A stretch of DNA of 64,000 nt from Nannochloropsis salina CCMP1776. Its lineage: Eukaryota > Sar > Eustigmatophyceae > Eustigmatales > Monodopsidaceae. The position numbers and the translations under genes were made by a program. Positions 46,593 to 57,970 of the stretch are shown piece by piece; within the stretch, counting starts at the first letter, position 1, and each line of letters opens with the position of its first letter. The stretch spans positions 153,285 to 217,284 of the forward strand of contig SDOX01000014.1 in NCBI GenBank assembly GCA_004565275.1, in the 5' to 3' direction. The notes under the pieces were generated by a model. It saw only the letters and a program-made list of their open reading frames with translations. It did no database searches and was not told where the DNA came from.

Positions 46593-47876
46593 ATGGGAAA
46601 TTTCGCAGGCAAGGATGATAGCGGCGAGATGCGGGATGGACGGGGAGGGAGCGGTTTGGACGAAAGCCAAGCAAAGATTCCACCGCCCACCGAATTTCAC
46701 CATCGCCGGGAACCAGGGGGGCGTCCCGGAGGACGAGAAGGTGGATATGGTGGGGAGGAAGGAGGTTCTGGGATGGGAGGAGCGCACACACCGACGAGCG
46801 GAGGTCCTGGACCGCCATCTTCAGGGGCGCTGGTACTGACGGGGGCGGAGAGGGGCGCTGAGGGGGCCGGCGACGAGATGGCAGTGGACGGAGACGATAG
46901 AGAGGACGATGTAGTGCCCACTGTCTTCCGGTGGGAGCATGGGGGCCGCCAGGTGCGTTGGATGATAGAAGAAGAAACCTAGGACAAGGATGGGCTTAAA
47001 ACTGTACAACCAGGAAGGGGGAGGCGCATGCATCGAGGAGAAGTAAGACGTTTCCATCTTTCCTTTACTTGGTAGGTATATATTCAAGGGACATTTAACA
47101 ACTGGGAGCGGCAGATTCCCATGCATCGGAGCGGAAATGACTTCATGTACATCCATAACCTGAAGCGCGGCAAGCATGTAGGTTGGAGCGCTTTGATGGG
47201 AGGAAGAGATTGGGGTTCTGAGTGAGAGCGTGAAAGGGGAGCTGCCGGAGAAATAGGAGCCCATGCAACGTCCCGCAGTCCTCATAAGAACGGTTAACCC
47301 CCGTCACTCAGGCCTTCAAGTTCATTGTCGACGATGAGTGGCGCTTCGCCCCCGATCAGCTCACGGTGGCTGACGTGGAGGGTCGCATCAACAACTTCAT
47401 CGACGTCACGCACTTTAAGCCCTTCAACGAGGACTCCTCTACCCTCGACATCGCACGCAAAGAGGAGGAGCTCTACGGCACAAGCTATCCGGATATAGAG
47501 GAGTACAGTGTGAAACGAGCCCCCTCCACTGCCGCCCCACCTGCGCCACATCATCCTCAACAAGGTACGGAGAGAAAAGAAACGTCGCAGTCCTACTGCC
47601 CGATTTCACTTCCCGCTTGTTTTGCAGGGGTGAAGACGATTTATAAGTTCTGGACATGATCACTTATTCATTAATCTTCTCTGCGGGTGATTCGTCCTAA
47701 TTTTTTCCCATTAGGTGCCAAATGAGAAGCATCCGCTTATCCTCCCTGTGCCGCAGCACGTCGCCGTTGACCATCTTTACTGTACTGCCATCAAGGACGG
47801 GATGATGGTTTTGGGGGTCACGCAGCGTTTTCGCATGAAGTTTGTCACAACTGTCTATTATTCGATGATGCCTTGA
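46593..47876 (+). CDS. AMPK/SNF1/SnRK1 beta subunit, with apparent 1-base frameshift
   Basis: Regulatory scaffold of the AMP-activated/SNF1 kinase, linking the catalytic alpha and gamma subunits in energy sensing. Exons are 46593-46952, 47076-47177, 47312-47564 and 47715-47876. The N-terminus MGNFAGKDD has Gly2 in a context fit for N-myristoylation, as in animal beta subunits. A glycogen-binding CBM48 domain follows: HGGRQVYIQGTFNNWERQIP, MHRSGNDFMYIHNLKRGKH and AFKFIVDDEWRFAPDQ. The C-terminal ASC domain reads PPPLPPHLRHIILNK, VPNEKHPLILPVPQHVAVDH, then LYCTAIKDGMMVLGVTQRF and KFVTTVYYS. Exon 3 is 253 bases where its neighbours require 252: the conserved PPPLPPHL block is in the next frame from the DIEEYSV block before it. 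The extra base is most likely one A in the run 47513-47515. Whether it is a sequencing error or a real lesion cannot be told here. Without it the protein would be about 291 residues. Confidence 0.9.
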
Positions 47877-48578
47877 GAAGAAATTTTGTCTAGAGCACAG
47901 TAACAAACCACCACATAGCAACTTCGAATGCATGTCTCTTTGCCGCCTTTCCTTCACTGGCACCATCGCTTCCGATCAGCAGATCCATTTACTTTCCGGC
48001 CTCACTCTTAGTTATATGTTTAAAAGCTTCACGGTGCATTGCAAGAGAGAAAGGGCAGCTTGTCCGGCCCTCGCCAAGTCACGAAGTCGCAACCGTTGAC
48101 GGCGTCCTTCTCTCTTCTGATTCAAGTATGACGACCTGTTTTGCTTCTATGCCTTCTTGATCACAAGCACCCAAGTATGCAGCTCTAACTTTCTCTTTCC
48201 GTCGATGTACATCCTATGGCTTTCGCGGGCATCATCATAAATTTGTCCTCGTCGCTGTCTTGGAAGAGGCGCATGCAGCGAGCAAGGAGGCGAGCGACGA
48301 GGATGGTGACACGTCTTTTTGCTGTCTGAATCGATGCACAAATTCTTAGATTCCCCATAAACTAAGGCATATAGTGACGAACTTATTAGATATTTTGTCA
48401 AAGAAGTCTCCGTGCTTGTCTTTCGCGGGTATGGTGCTTTGTGGCGCCCGGGGCCTTTGTTATAGTAACGGTCTCCCCGTTCTGGGTTCAAGACTTGATA
48501 TCACTCTCAATTTCCTTTTTTCTCGCAGTGCTCCACACAGAGTGAAATATCTAGACTGTGGCGCTTTCTCCGCCGCAT
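47877..48578. other. Intergenic, no gene seen
   Basis: About 700 bases between the AMPK beta and BET1 genes. Contains the BET1 promoter by position. No supported frame. Confidence 0.5.
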
Positions 48579-49654
48579 ATGAGAAGACGGCCGGAAGACA
48601 ACTTTAGCAGCAGCAGCTACATGCCAAGCAACAGTAACAGCAGGGGGGCATATGGTGGCGGGATGCCTCAAGCGGGTCCTGGGAGACAGGTAGGGAGCTG
48701 GTGCATTTAGAAGACAAATTAAAATATTGCATTCCTTTCTTTAATGTCTATGGGAAAGGTTGTAGAAATATGGCGGGTCGAGCATGGAAAGTTACAGTGC
48801 TTTGCCACTGAAGGAGAATTTCCAAGCGGTCTTACATAGCTTGGACACGCACAAGGCGTCCTTGAGTCACTCTCACACAACTTATGATCCATTTGGGTGT
48901 TAAACGCGTTCATTATAATTGCTTATGCGATCCACTCCCCTGATATCACTCGACCTGAAGTCGAACTACTACTCAACGCCTGAAGACCGGGTGCGCGAGT
49001 CGAGCCGGAACATGTTCGAGGAGGAAAACAACAGGCGAATTGGTGACTTAGCGGGGCAGGTTTCCATGCTGAAAGAGGTAGGTGATGTAGGTTGCGAGTG
49101 TAGGCCCTAATTTTAGGGGGGTGAATAGGCTTTAAGGTGGCGATCGCTAGAAATCACGAACATCGGTGGGGAGGAGGCAGTGTCGCGCGTCCGACATGAT
49201 TTGAAGAAGGCATGTCTTGATTACTTTTTTTTAAATGCGGAAAATCTGGTCCTCATCACCATGCTTACTCTACCCTGCTATTCCAGCTGACAATCGACAT
49301 TGGGACTGAGGTCCGCTCTCAAAATCACCTCCTTGATGACATGGTGGGTGGAAAAACAAGAGGATAAAGGAGGAAGAGGATGGGTTGCATTTTTCGTTCT
49401 GTGTTCTGATTTCAAGCCTCGTCACTGCTCCAACGCGGTCCCTATTACACTTTCAAACGCTCTCGCTTCCTCGCTAAATTGAATTTCTACAACAGGGCAG
49501 CGGTTTCTTACGGACGGATGGATTGATGGGATCGACTATGCGGCGCCTGAACAAGATGCTGACTACCTCGTCGAGCCGGCACATGCTCTGGCTGGTGGCC
49601 TTTGTGGTCTTCGTTTTCATTTTTGTCTACTACATCATCCGGCACAAAGGGTGA
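48579..49654 (+). CDS. BET1: BET1-type Qc SNARE
   Basis: Tail-anchored Qc SNARE of ER-to-Golgi vesicle fusion. Four exons close in phase: 48579-48689, 48961-49077, 49287-49343 and 49496-49654, giving 147 residues (BET1 proteins are about 115-145). The N-terminus is short and Ser/Gly-rich (MRRRPEDNFSSSSYMPS). The SNARE motif begins in exon 2 (MFEEENNRRIGDLAGQVSML) and runs through LTIDIGTEVRSQNHLLDDM, which contains the zero-layer Gln (SQNHLLD). GSGFLRTDGLMGSTMRRLNK follows, a BET1 hallmark, then the C-terminal membrane anchor WLVAFVVFVFIFVYYIIR ending just before the stop. The intron after the ATG-containing exon is about 270 bases. Confidence 0.93.
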
Positions 49655-50395
49655 AAAGTGTGATTTGGTTACCTCGACACCGACTTGAAGAACGTGCGTA
49701 TCTCTGCATGCACCGTTGTCATCAATTAAGCAAGCAGAGAGTGTGTATAAGCGGAGGAAGAAACAACGGGACAAGGATTAAAAAATGGGCGATTTGTCGT
49801 GTACGATGTACCGAACCCAAATAATTGCTTTTACATTTCTTTTAATTTCTTGAAATACTTTGCATGTGGAGATAGCTTTGTATGTAGTGACACAAAGGGA
49901 CCCATTGCGTACTGCGAGTTTGTCCCCTCCACCTCCCCGGATGCAGCTGATGCAAGATTAAATTGCTACTAGCTACTTCCCACTTTCGTCGCGACATGTT
50001 GAGTCCCAGTTCTCGCTACTATATGTGGTACACTCTTGAGTATAGCTTATAATCAAATTGTTGCTTTTGAACGCCTCGAGTGTTCGTGTCAGATTTCTGA
50101 GAATCAGACATGTGAAACTAGAAAGAAGGAAGCATGGACATGTAACGGAGAAAAAAAATCGAGCGAACCAAGTTGACATAAGTGTCTTTTTCCTTCCCCC
50201 GTTATGCCTTCAGTTATTAACGGGTACTCGATATCTCGTCGCGTAATATTTCACACAGGCGAAAGCTCATGAAAGCCAAGGCGCGGTCGACAATCTATTT
50301 CGTACTCTTGCTTCTTTGCTTCGCGCCCAAGACCTCTGCCGCAATTCGTCTGGCCTTGCAAAAAAGTGCCCCTGGCGGACTCATCACAAAATATA
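49655..50395. other. Intergenic, no firm gene
   Basis: About 740 bases. A short frame at 50269-50484 begins MKAKARSTIYFVLLLLCFAP and looks like a signal peptide, but it is out of frame with the coiled-coil protein it overlaps and stops after 71 codons. It is not called as a gene. Confidence 0.5.
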
Positions 50396-52107
50396 ATGCT
50401 TCGCCAGTCCCCCAACACTACCTCAATCTTTTCTGGAAAACATCCTCTTGCAAGCTTGCGTCGAGAACGCCCTGCGTCGAATAAGCCTTCTACCTCGGGA
50501 TCCCCACGTTACCACAATCTCCTCAGCCGTCTAGTGGACCTTGAAGCTGCGCTAGAGGTTGCCGCCCGAGAGCGTGCACGGGAAGAGAGCAGCTATAGCT
50601 CCCTGAAAGAAAAATATGCCTCGACAAAAGCCGCTCTTGCGGAGCTTAAGGCAGAGAAAATGGAGCTGGAAAAGCAGTCTGAGGCCACGATGGCGAAATG
50701 GCGAGCACATCATGATCGACAAGTGAAGGAGCTTGCCATTTTCCAGGTGATACACATATTGGTTTAGAATCTGGTGCAACTTGATAAGTGTATTTCAGCG
50801 TGAAGATTTGGCGTGTCATGCCCCTCCCATTTCCCCCCTACTCTCTTCTACCCGCACATCCTTCCCGAACGCAGCAACAAGCCGAAGAGTTTGCCAAGCT
50901 CTCCTCTCTCCGCACGCAATGGGCTCAAGAGGCTGAAGCCTTGAAGGCTGAATGCGAGACATTCCGTTCCCTCTACGACTCAGCGCGTGCAGAGGCTGAA
51001 AAAAGCAAGGAGGAGTTCATCGCCGTCGTGGAGGACCAGGCCAGGAGCCAGAAGGAAATGACTAATATTGCCCGCGTAGAGGCTGAGCAGATGCAGGCGC
51101 GTGTCCGAGAGCTTGAAGAGGAAGTAGAGCAAGGTCGAAGCCGTGAGGAGGTCCGTCGCCAGCTGGAAAGAGACCTGGACGTGGCGCATGCCGCCCTTCG
51201 CCAGAGCGAGGCGGTGGTACAAGCCACCGAAGAAGCACGAGAGCGCGTAGAAGTACAGTCGCAGCGGGAAGGTGTGATTCATGAGGCGCAGCTGGCAGAG
51301 TGGATGGCCAAGGCCGCAGCAGTGACGAGTGAGCGGAAGGGCCTGGAGGCACGCATCGAGGGCTTGGAAAAGGAACTGGCTCAGGCGGTGGAAGAGCGGC
51401 GCGGGAAAAGAGTAGAGCTGGAAGAGGCAGCAGAGGAAATTGGCCGGCTGCGAGAAGCATTGGAGATATCAGAACGTGCAGTGGAAGAGGGGCGGAGGAA
51501 AGCAACGCGGGAGGGGGAAGAGTTACGCCGGGCTTGGCGAGAGGAAAAATCTGAGTGGGATGAGAAAATTGAAAGGCTAGAGCGGCAAGTGCAGAGAACA
51601 GAGACGGAAATAAAGGAATTGAGACGAGAGAGGCTTGTGGCGGACGAGTGTCTCGCCGCGAGTGAGGAAAACTTTCGACACGGGGCCGGGGAGGAGGCAC
51701 GGCGCCTGCGAGAGCGGGTTGCTGATTTGGAGGAAGCATTAGAGGCAGAGCGCGTGCGAGGCATCAAAGTCGAGAACGACTGGAAATTTGTGGTCAGGGA
51801 TCTGCACAGACAGCTTCGGGGACCGACACCACCTGAAAGGTGCCCGCATGCGGACTCGATGGCGCCGGGCATAGGTGCAGAAGCAGAAGAGATGGAAGCG
51901 ACTGCGCGCGACCAGAGTTTACGGCGGGAGAAAAGGCAAGAGGAGGATCTACGGGCGATGACCTTATTGACAGAAGAGTTGGAAAAGGTTAAATTGAGGA
52001 GCATGCTGGCGATTCAAAAGGCAGAGCGGCGCGCCGATGCATACAAGAGCAAATGCCTGGAGTTGCATGAGCGATGGAAGGAGGGCAGGTTGGTCGGAGG
52101 GTTGTAG
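50396..52107 (+). CDS. Long coiled-coil protein (unrecognised)
   Basis: Two exons, 50396-50746 and 50875-52107, join in phase to give 527 residues. ATG 50396 (MLRQSPNTTSIFSG) is the first in frame after an upstream stop at 50270. After about 40 Ser/Pro-rich residues, almost the entire protein is heptad-repeat helix rich in Glu, Ala, Arg and Lys, for example SRLVDLEAALEVAARERARE, ALKAECETFRSLYDSARAEA and EAAEEIGRLREALEISERAV. A short break (RGPTPPERCPHADSMAPG) near residue 430 separates the last helix. There is no motor, kinase or membrane segment. Likely a structural, cytoskeletal or tethering protein, but helical coiled coils give no specific family by eye. Confidence 0.85.
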
Positions 52108-53066
52108 GAGGGCTGTAAATATGAAGAAGAGAGAAATCGTATAGATAAATGCTGGTAAACTCAAGCAATACCAGGCGACACCCATTTCTTTCCTTCTCGA
52201 GTGAGGCATTAAGAACGATACGAACTACCTCACTTTCTTTTTATTCTACGGGTGGACTGTTAGCGTGATCCCATAGAGTACTGCCATATTGCTGATACTA
52301 GTGGATCGCACAGATATCGAACTTAAAGATAAGAAGAAATGCGACTATTCATCCTCTGCGACTGGGGTCATACGGAGAAAGCTTTGTTGTCTTCGGCGTC
52401 GCATGCATGTGCATTCCTGGCCCGGACGCCAATTCTGTTCGCATGTTAGCTTGAGCGGGAGAAGCACGTTGGCCACAGCCTGGGCATGAAGAAGAGGAGC
52501 CAGTCTTCTCCATTTTAGGCAGGGAAACCACTTCAACGGTAGGTTCGGGGGGATTAAGTTGATGAGGTTTACGGCTCGGCCTAGCATTCGGATCCAGCGA
52601 TAGTACCGTAGTAATTGCTCTAACTCTCACCAGCGAAATGAGATATTTCACTATCCCCGCTTTAAATTTTTTCTCTTAAATGGCCACGTCCCTGGTACTC
52701 TAAAATGTCCAAGGGCCTGCCATCTCGGCCCCTCCCACACCTTGTAGCTTACGCAATGCAACGTACCTTGAACTCGACGACGGCCGGTGCTGCGGCAGGC
52801 GCCATACAACTACTCCGTTATCCATTTCCCTTTGCTAGAGCGAAGTGTATTTCGTTTAAAGGCTCAGGCATGTGTTCCCAATACAGCCTTGCCTGTTGAG
52901 ATCAGTAATGGGCCCCAGGCGACTCGCCCTCTCCAGCCCTTTGACCGTGCCCGAGCGAGTCCCGGGCCCCCTGGGCGCCGTGGTAAAATCTGATTGGCCG
53001 CACATTTTTCTTATACCATATACACACGCCATTTCCTCTCTTTGGATCGATCGTTAGGTCCCCAAG
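52108..53066. other. Intergenic with one weak minus-strand frame
   Basis: About 960 bases. A minus-strand frame at 52349-52651 (100 codons) has a mixed composition and a CPGCGQ pair, and could be an exon of a small gene, but I see no matching partner exons or family. The ZnF-UBP promoter should lie at the right end. Confidence 0.35.
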
Positions 53067-54032
53067 ATGCGGAGGCACGACGTTTTTGACTTCCTCGACG
53101 CTGGAGGGGAGGTAGAGCCCAAACAGACTTGCCCTCACATTCACAGCTCAAGTCATTTGAGCCTGACACCTGATAATCTACTCTACTCCATCCAAGCTGG
53201 TCAATGTGGTGTCTGCAAGAGTAGGATGGAGCCATGGGTTTGTCTCGGCTGCAACGCTGTGCATTGCTCTCGCTACGTGAACGCTGATGCTGAGGCGCAC
53301 TTTTTTGCTTCCCTCACAGCAACGTCAGAAAAGAGAAGCCTTCATTTTGAGCGTGGAGAGCAGTCGACTGGTTTTGTGGATTCATCAACCTCACACCACG
53401 AGGACTTGACAAATCGAAAAGCAGAGGTGGGCGACGTCAAAGCGGAAGTGATGGAGAACGTAGAAAGCGAGATGGCGAGTGAGGGTCATGGGTTAGCTTT
53501 GTCGCTGAGTGACTTGTCTGTCTGGTGTTACATTTGTAGAAGCTACGTCAAACACGACAGACTCTTGCCCCTCCTTGTGCGAGCAGAAGCCCTCAAATTT
53601 TCGACGCCAGAGAAAGTCATGCTTCTGGAGGGTGCTCAGACGCGGTTTAGGACGGGGATCGTCTTTCCGCAAAGCCTGACCGAAGATATTCCCGGCTCAA
53701 AGTCGACACCAATTCAAGAGCTCTTCGATCATCTCAAGAGTAGAAGTCTGCTGGCGAAAATGATCCCGTTCCGCGACCTAGATCAGGCCCGAGCTTGGAA
53801 AGGTTTGCAGAGCGTACTCGTATTGGAGAGTGAACATCAAGCAAGTGACTCCATCTCAGATGTGACAGAGGCTAGGAGTAATAACTCCTTCACCCCTACA
53901 ATGCAAGATCGAATTCACAAGGCTATTTTGGAAAAAGACGTATTGGTGGTCGTTCGTGTAGGAAGAAAGGAGGTCGAGGAAGGTTTTGAAAGATTGAAGT
54001 CCTGTTTAAGGCTCATGCTTTCTTCTTCTTGA
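53067..54032 (+). CDS. Stand-alone ZnF-UBP (ubiquitin C-terminus-binding) protein
   Basis: 321 residues with a UBP-type zinc finger like that of HDAC6, USP5 and BRAP, which grips the free C-terminal Gly-Gly of ubiquitin. Ligand pattern: Cys22-Pro-His24, Cys47/Cys50 (CGVCKSRMEPWVCLGC), Cys59/Cys62, Cys67 (HCSRYVN), His78, His141 and Cys154/Cys157 (LSDLSVWCYICRSYV). The ubiquitin-tail pocket residues Arg69, Trp153 and the Tyr of RSYV are present. Two oddities stand out. The His expected seven residues after Cys67 is Asp74, and about 60 extra acidic residues sit between His78 and His141, where HDAC6 has about five. No deubiquitinase or deacetylase domain is encoded here. The remaining C-terminus (about 165-321) is unrecognised. 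ATG 53067 fits the family spacing; a 5' exon is not excluded. Confidence 0.85.
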   Translation: MRRHDVFDFLDAGGEVEPKQTCPHIHSSSHLSLTPDNLLYSIQAGQCGVCKSRMEPWVCLGCNAVHCSRYVNADAEAHFFASLTATSEKRSLHFERGEQSTGFVDSSTSHHEDLTNRKAEVGDVKAEVMENVESEMASEGHGLALSLSDLSVWCYICRSYVKHDRLLPLLVRAEALKFSTPEKVMLLEGAQTRFRTGIVFPQSLTEDIPGSKSTPIQELFDHLKSRSLLAKMIPFRDLDQARAWKGLQSVLVLESEHQASDSISDVTEARSNNSFTPTMQDRIHKAILEKDVLVVVRVGRKEVEEGFERLKSCLRLMLSSS

Positions 54033-57000
54033 TACTGATGCTGCCTCTGCTAGGTAGGATCATAATCTACTATCTATACCCATGATTAAGGTTGAGAATA
54101 CCTCTCAAGCACTACAAAGCTACCCAGTGTTAATGTGGGGATTAGTTTCGGTGGATTGAGTGACATCGATAGCAAAAGTCCACCCAACGTACTGGGGTAG
54201 GCACAAAAATAAAATTAAGATGTTTCCTAATCATATTGTTGTGCTTGGCGCAATGCTACAGGCTACAGTAATGATAAGGATATGGTAAGAATTTAAAAGA
54301 TAAAAATACATGTAGCGGCACACGTTATGGTGAATGTGAGGATAAATGCAAGCTTGGGATAACGGTGTAGGCTAAGGGTGTACGTGAGCCGCATTTTATA
54401 AGAATGTTGGGCCGCTTTTCATAAGGTGATAGCCTGCGTGCGGATGGACATGTTCATGAGTGTTAGGATGACGGTACGTATAAAGATGAAAGGACAGAGG
54501 CGTTGGGTAAGCGGTATTGAGTGTGAGAGGGGACGTGAAATTGGGTATGATTGCGATCATTCAAGCACAGAAGATGTGCACGTGCAGAAGATGCATAGTG
54601 GGGTGTCAAGGTGCAGAAGTGAGGATATAAACATTGATGGACGAAACTGATCGGTCCTCCCTGTCGATAACACATCCCACTAGACTATCGAGACAAATAA
54701 CCCCAAGGAGAGTTGGACCAGTTGATCTTAAGCTTTAGTGACCGTGAAAACCCGAGCCAGCGCTGCGAGACAGGAGACCATTGAGCAAGTGACGGAAGAT
54801 GAAGACCTCATCACCACCGCGATCAATGTCGGAAGGCTCTCGGCGCCGATTTTGGGATTTTATATCCGTTTCGTGTCTATCTTCAGTTCTCCTGGTAGTG
54901 CTCTCTACAAACGGTGCAACATCCTCATACTTTAATATTCATAGAGAATCCTGTACAGTCAAATGAATAATAAACACTGTAAGCCTCCAGCTCTTAACTT
55001 GTTGCAAGTAAGGTTTGTGAGTGAATTGCGAGGAAATTTGCTCTCCTCGATCCATATTGTGGAAGACGAACTTCCACCACTACATATGCCAGCTTTCACT
55101 GTTGCTTGTTAAATAGACTTTAAAAGCGTTTGAAATATATTTTCGGGTCTGTTTCTCGCACGGCATGATTCAATGACTTGCGTGTTGAAATACACATCGT
55201 GTTAATATCTCGCGTCCTATTTCTCAGCTCCCGATTTCTTTTCGCGTTGCCGACAGGAAAATGATCTGATCTATATGAGTGCTTTCATGCATCTGCAGCT
55301 TCGCGCAAGTCTTGGACGATAAAACCAATGGACCAGAACCCCTGTACCAAGCCTGAGCGGAGTCCTCACGCATTTTACAATACGACCGCCTTACACGCTC
55401 TGAGAAGGGATCGCGCAGAAGCATTTTAATCGTCCTTCAATCAATTCTGATATGATGGCATCTACGTTGGTATTGGTAATATATGTCTGCATGAGTATGC
55501 TGTGAGTTTTTCCACAGACCACACTTTGCTGGTGTCGAACTGGATAGAACATAATTTCTCAGCTCTGGAGATCGATGGCAGTAGAACTTTCAAAAGCACC
55601 TACTCAATGCCGAATGCGAGCCTATCTTACGAAATTGATGACTATACTGTGTGGGAGGACTGAAAATTTTACTTTGTACAGCCTCCGTACCACTAGAAAC
55701 TCTTTGGTCTTCAGAGTCTATCCAAACGTTAGCTTAAAGACCGATCCCTTTTCGAGGGTTTCATTGTGGATTGCAGGAATCGTTTACAATGGAGCAGGTC
55801 ATCTGTCCAGCTTTTCATGGATGGAACTACTCCTGCAGGTCAGTGGTTTTGCGAAAAGGCAGAAGATATAATCGATGAGTTGCCTCATCACCTGAAATCG
55901 GCAGAGATGTCTAATAAATTGATGTTCTCTGGTGAATCTATTGCGCTCTACGTCATGTTACCTCTATATTTATAGGCTACTGCGTCCTGTGCGGGTATGA
56001 ATCTAGGCCATGACGCAAGGGGCACGACGCCACTGTCCTCAATGGTGGTCCCATCTTGTATGCATGTATGGTCAATGCTCGCCATGCGATGCTCGATCTG
56101 ATACATACTGGTCGACTCCCCATCCCATCATGCGCAGAACCTTGCCGCCGTGATGAATGGAAGCTCCATCTGGACCTTCGGATAGGTGTGTGCATGTGTC
56201 TCGGGGAGAGTTAGGGAACCAAGTACTTTCACACCTCTCCCCGTCTAGCCCTAGTCTTGCTGAAAGGTCAGATAAGTAAGATTATCGAATCGTTCTTAAA
56301 CCTCCAGGCGGCGTCCAACTCTGGCAAAGGACGCTCTACATCATGTCACTTCTATATTTATAGGTTACTGCGTCCTGTGCTCCCGCTTTCATCGTCGATT
56401 AGCGTTAGGGTCAGAATTAAAGAACCAACTACTTTCACATCTCTCAAAAAAAGAATTGAAGAATTGAGAGAATACCATCAGATTCAAAGGAACTTTGAAT
56501 GAAGAAGCAAGGAATTTTCATGGACGAGGATCAAAGAGTAGGACCTTTCAAGCACTTTTCAGGGAAAGGTGGTACTACGGACAAATTATTTGGGGACACT
56601 TCCTCTGTAGCAAGATGAAGGGAGTGGGCCCTTCTATGCTTTAGAAAGAGAGACTACTATTATTATCACACTATACGGGGAATCTGGCTCAGCAATAAAT
56701 GCGATGCGCTTCTTGTCTGCTTTGAGGAGATAGACTGATGTAATGGTCGAAGTCTTCTGGGATTCTAAATGTTATGGGCAAATCGAAAGCATATTTACCG
56801 TTTTTCCTTTATGAGTATGAAAAGTTGATTTTTTCAAGAAGCTTTGAATGAGGACGGTTTTCTACAGGGGATGCCATTGCCTTTTTCCAAAGATAGTAAC
56901 ATGCGAAGATACGTGCTGGACTTCTTCCTTAATCATGTTCTGAAATGGCCTTTCAACAAAGTATTGAGGTAATTGAGTAGTTAGATATCAAGTTGGCCTG

Positions 57001-57166
57001 GGACGACCAAAAGAAAAATAAGGGTTTACATATCCCTTCATTCAGGCAAACATCTCGTCCATATTGCTTCCATATTCTTTGTCTCCATGCTACGGGAGGT
57101 CATGTCCTCTCTTCATTGTGAGCAATGCACAATACTTCGACTTTCATCACTTTTTAATCCCTGCTA
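54033..57166. other. Gene-poor AT-rich region with relic frames
   Basis: About 3.1 kb. At 55575-55975 two overlapping frames (ending 55871 and 55975) together read like a decayed coding segment, with QWFCEKAEDIIDELPHHL as its most protein-like stretch, but no family is recognised. Short direct similarities occur, such as TATTTATAGGCTACTGCGTC near 55970 and a near copy near 56360, and a shared segment around 56215 and 56425. These suggest old local duplication. Nothing else is supported. Confidence 0.5.
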
Positions 57167-57970
57167 GCGTCCGACCAGGAGCTCTCGAAGCACGAAGCCG
57201 ACGCCAGCGCCGTGGACAAGAACGGACTCATACCTCTTCATCGGGCCACCTACCGGTGAGGACTCAGGGCAGGGAAGGCAGGTAATGCGAGCAGCCTTCC
57301 TCCTCTCATGACGGTGACATGCCGTGGGTTAAACCAAATGGCGAGAGGCGTCTTTCGTTGAGATGCCAGTCCATCGTGGTGGCTCCTTTCCTTCGTCTTC
57401 CCTTTGACAGATGCGGCCCCAAGGAAGAGCGCAAGCAGCGTCTCATGACGTACTGACTCCTCCGTGTCCCTCCACATGCTCGCACCACCCATCCTCCAGG
57501 AATCAAACAGCGTGTATCAAGAAGCTGCTCTACAAGGGGGAGGCGGATCCGAATGCCCAGGACCACTTGCAGCACACGCCATTCATGATGGCGGCCTCAT
57601 TTGGGAAGATCAACAGCGCGCGCGAGATTCTTCGAGGAGGTGGGAGCGTTTTGCGGGGGGGGGAGACGCGTGCGCTAGCCGGCACTGTGGGCGATACAGA
57701 GGACATGTTGGTGGCAGTTCTTGCGTAGTTTATCTCCCTCTCACATTCCCACAGATGAAAACGAATAACATCAGGCTTTCTAACGTATGGGGCCTCACTC
57801 CTGTAGAGTGGGCGAGGTAGAGCAATAGGTCTGAGGTGGCAGCTTTTATCGAACGGCGGTATAGAAAGCTGGGCCTGCCGACCGAGCGGTAAGAAGAAAG
57901 GCCGGGGGATGCCTTTTTAACTTCTTTTTCCTTTCTTAGCTCTCCGGTGACATCAATCTGGCCTACCAAA
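57167..57970 (+). pseudogene. Ankyrin-repeat gene relic with in-frame stop
   Basis: Ankyrin-repeat coding exons are clear. The exon ending at about 57258 reads ADASAVDKNGLIPLHRATYR, then a GTGAGG donor. The next exon after CTCCAG (about 57500-57640) reads NQTACIKKLLYKGEADPNAQ followed by HTPFMMAASFGKINSAREIL. The third begins after CCCACAG near 57754 and reads NIRLSNVWGLTPVEWAR. There the frame meets TAG at 57818-57820, yet the same frame continues with SNRSEVAAFIERRYRKLGLP, a normal ankyrin-type ending, up to a GTAAGA donor near 57890. No convincing start exon was found. Either the gene is broken by this nonsense change or a short spliced segment removes it. A later fragment (DINLAYQTLVCGRADLLVKH) may belong to it. 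Confidence 0.6.

Noticed and set aside
47697-47966. Minus-strand frame opposite the last AMPK beta exon
   Set aside because: Antisense of a strongly conserved exon with no support of its own.
50269-50484. Short frame starting with a signal-peptide-like stretch
   Set aside because: Overlaps the coiled-coil gene in a different frame, ends after 71 codons and has no plausible splice to a downstream exon.
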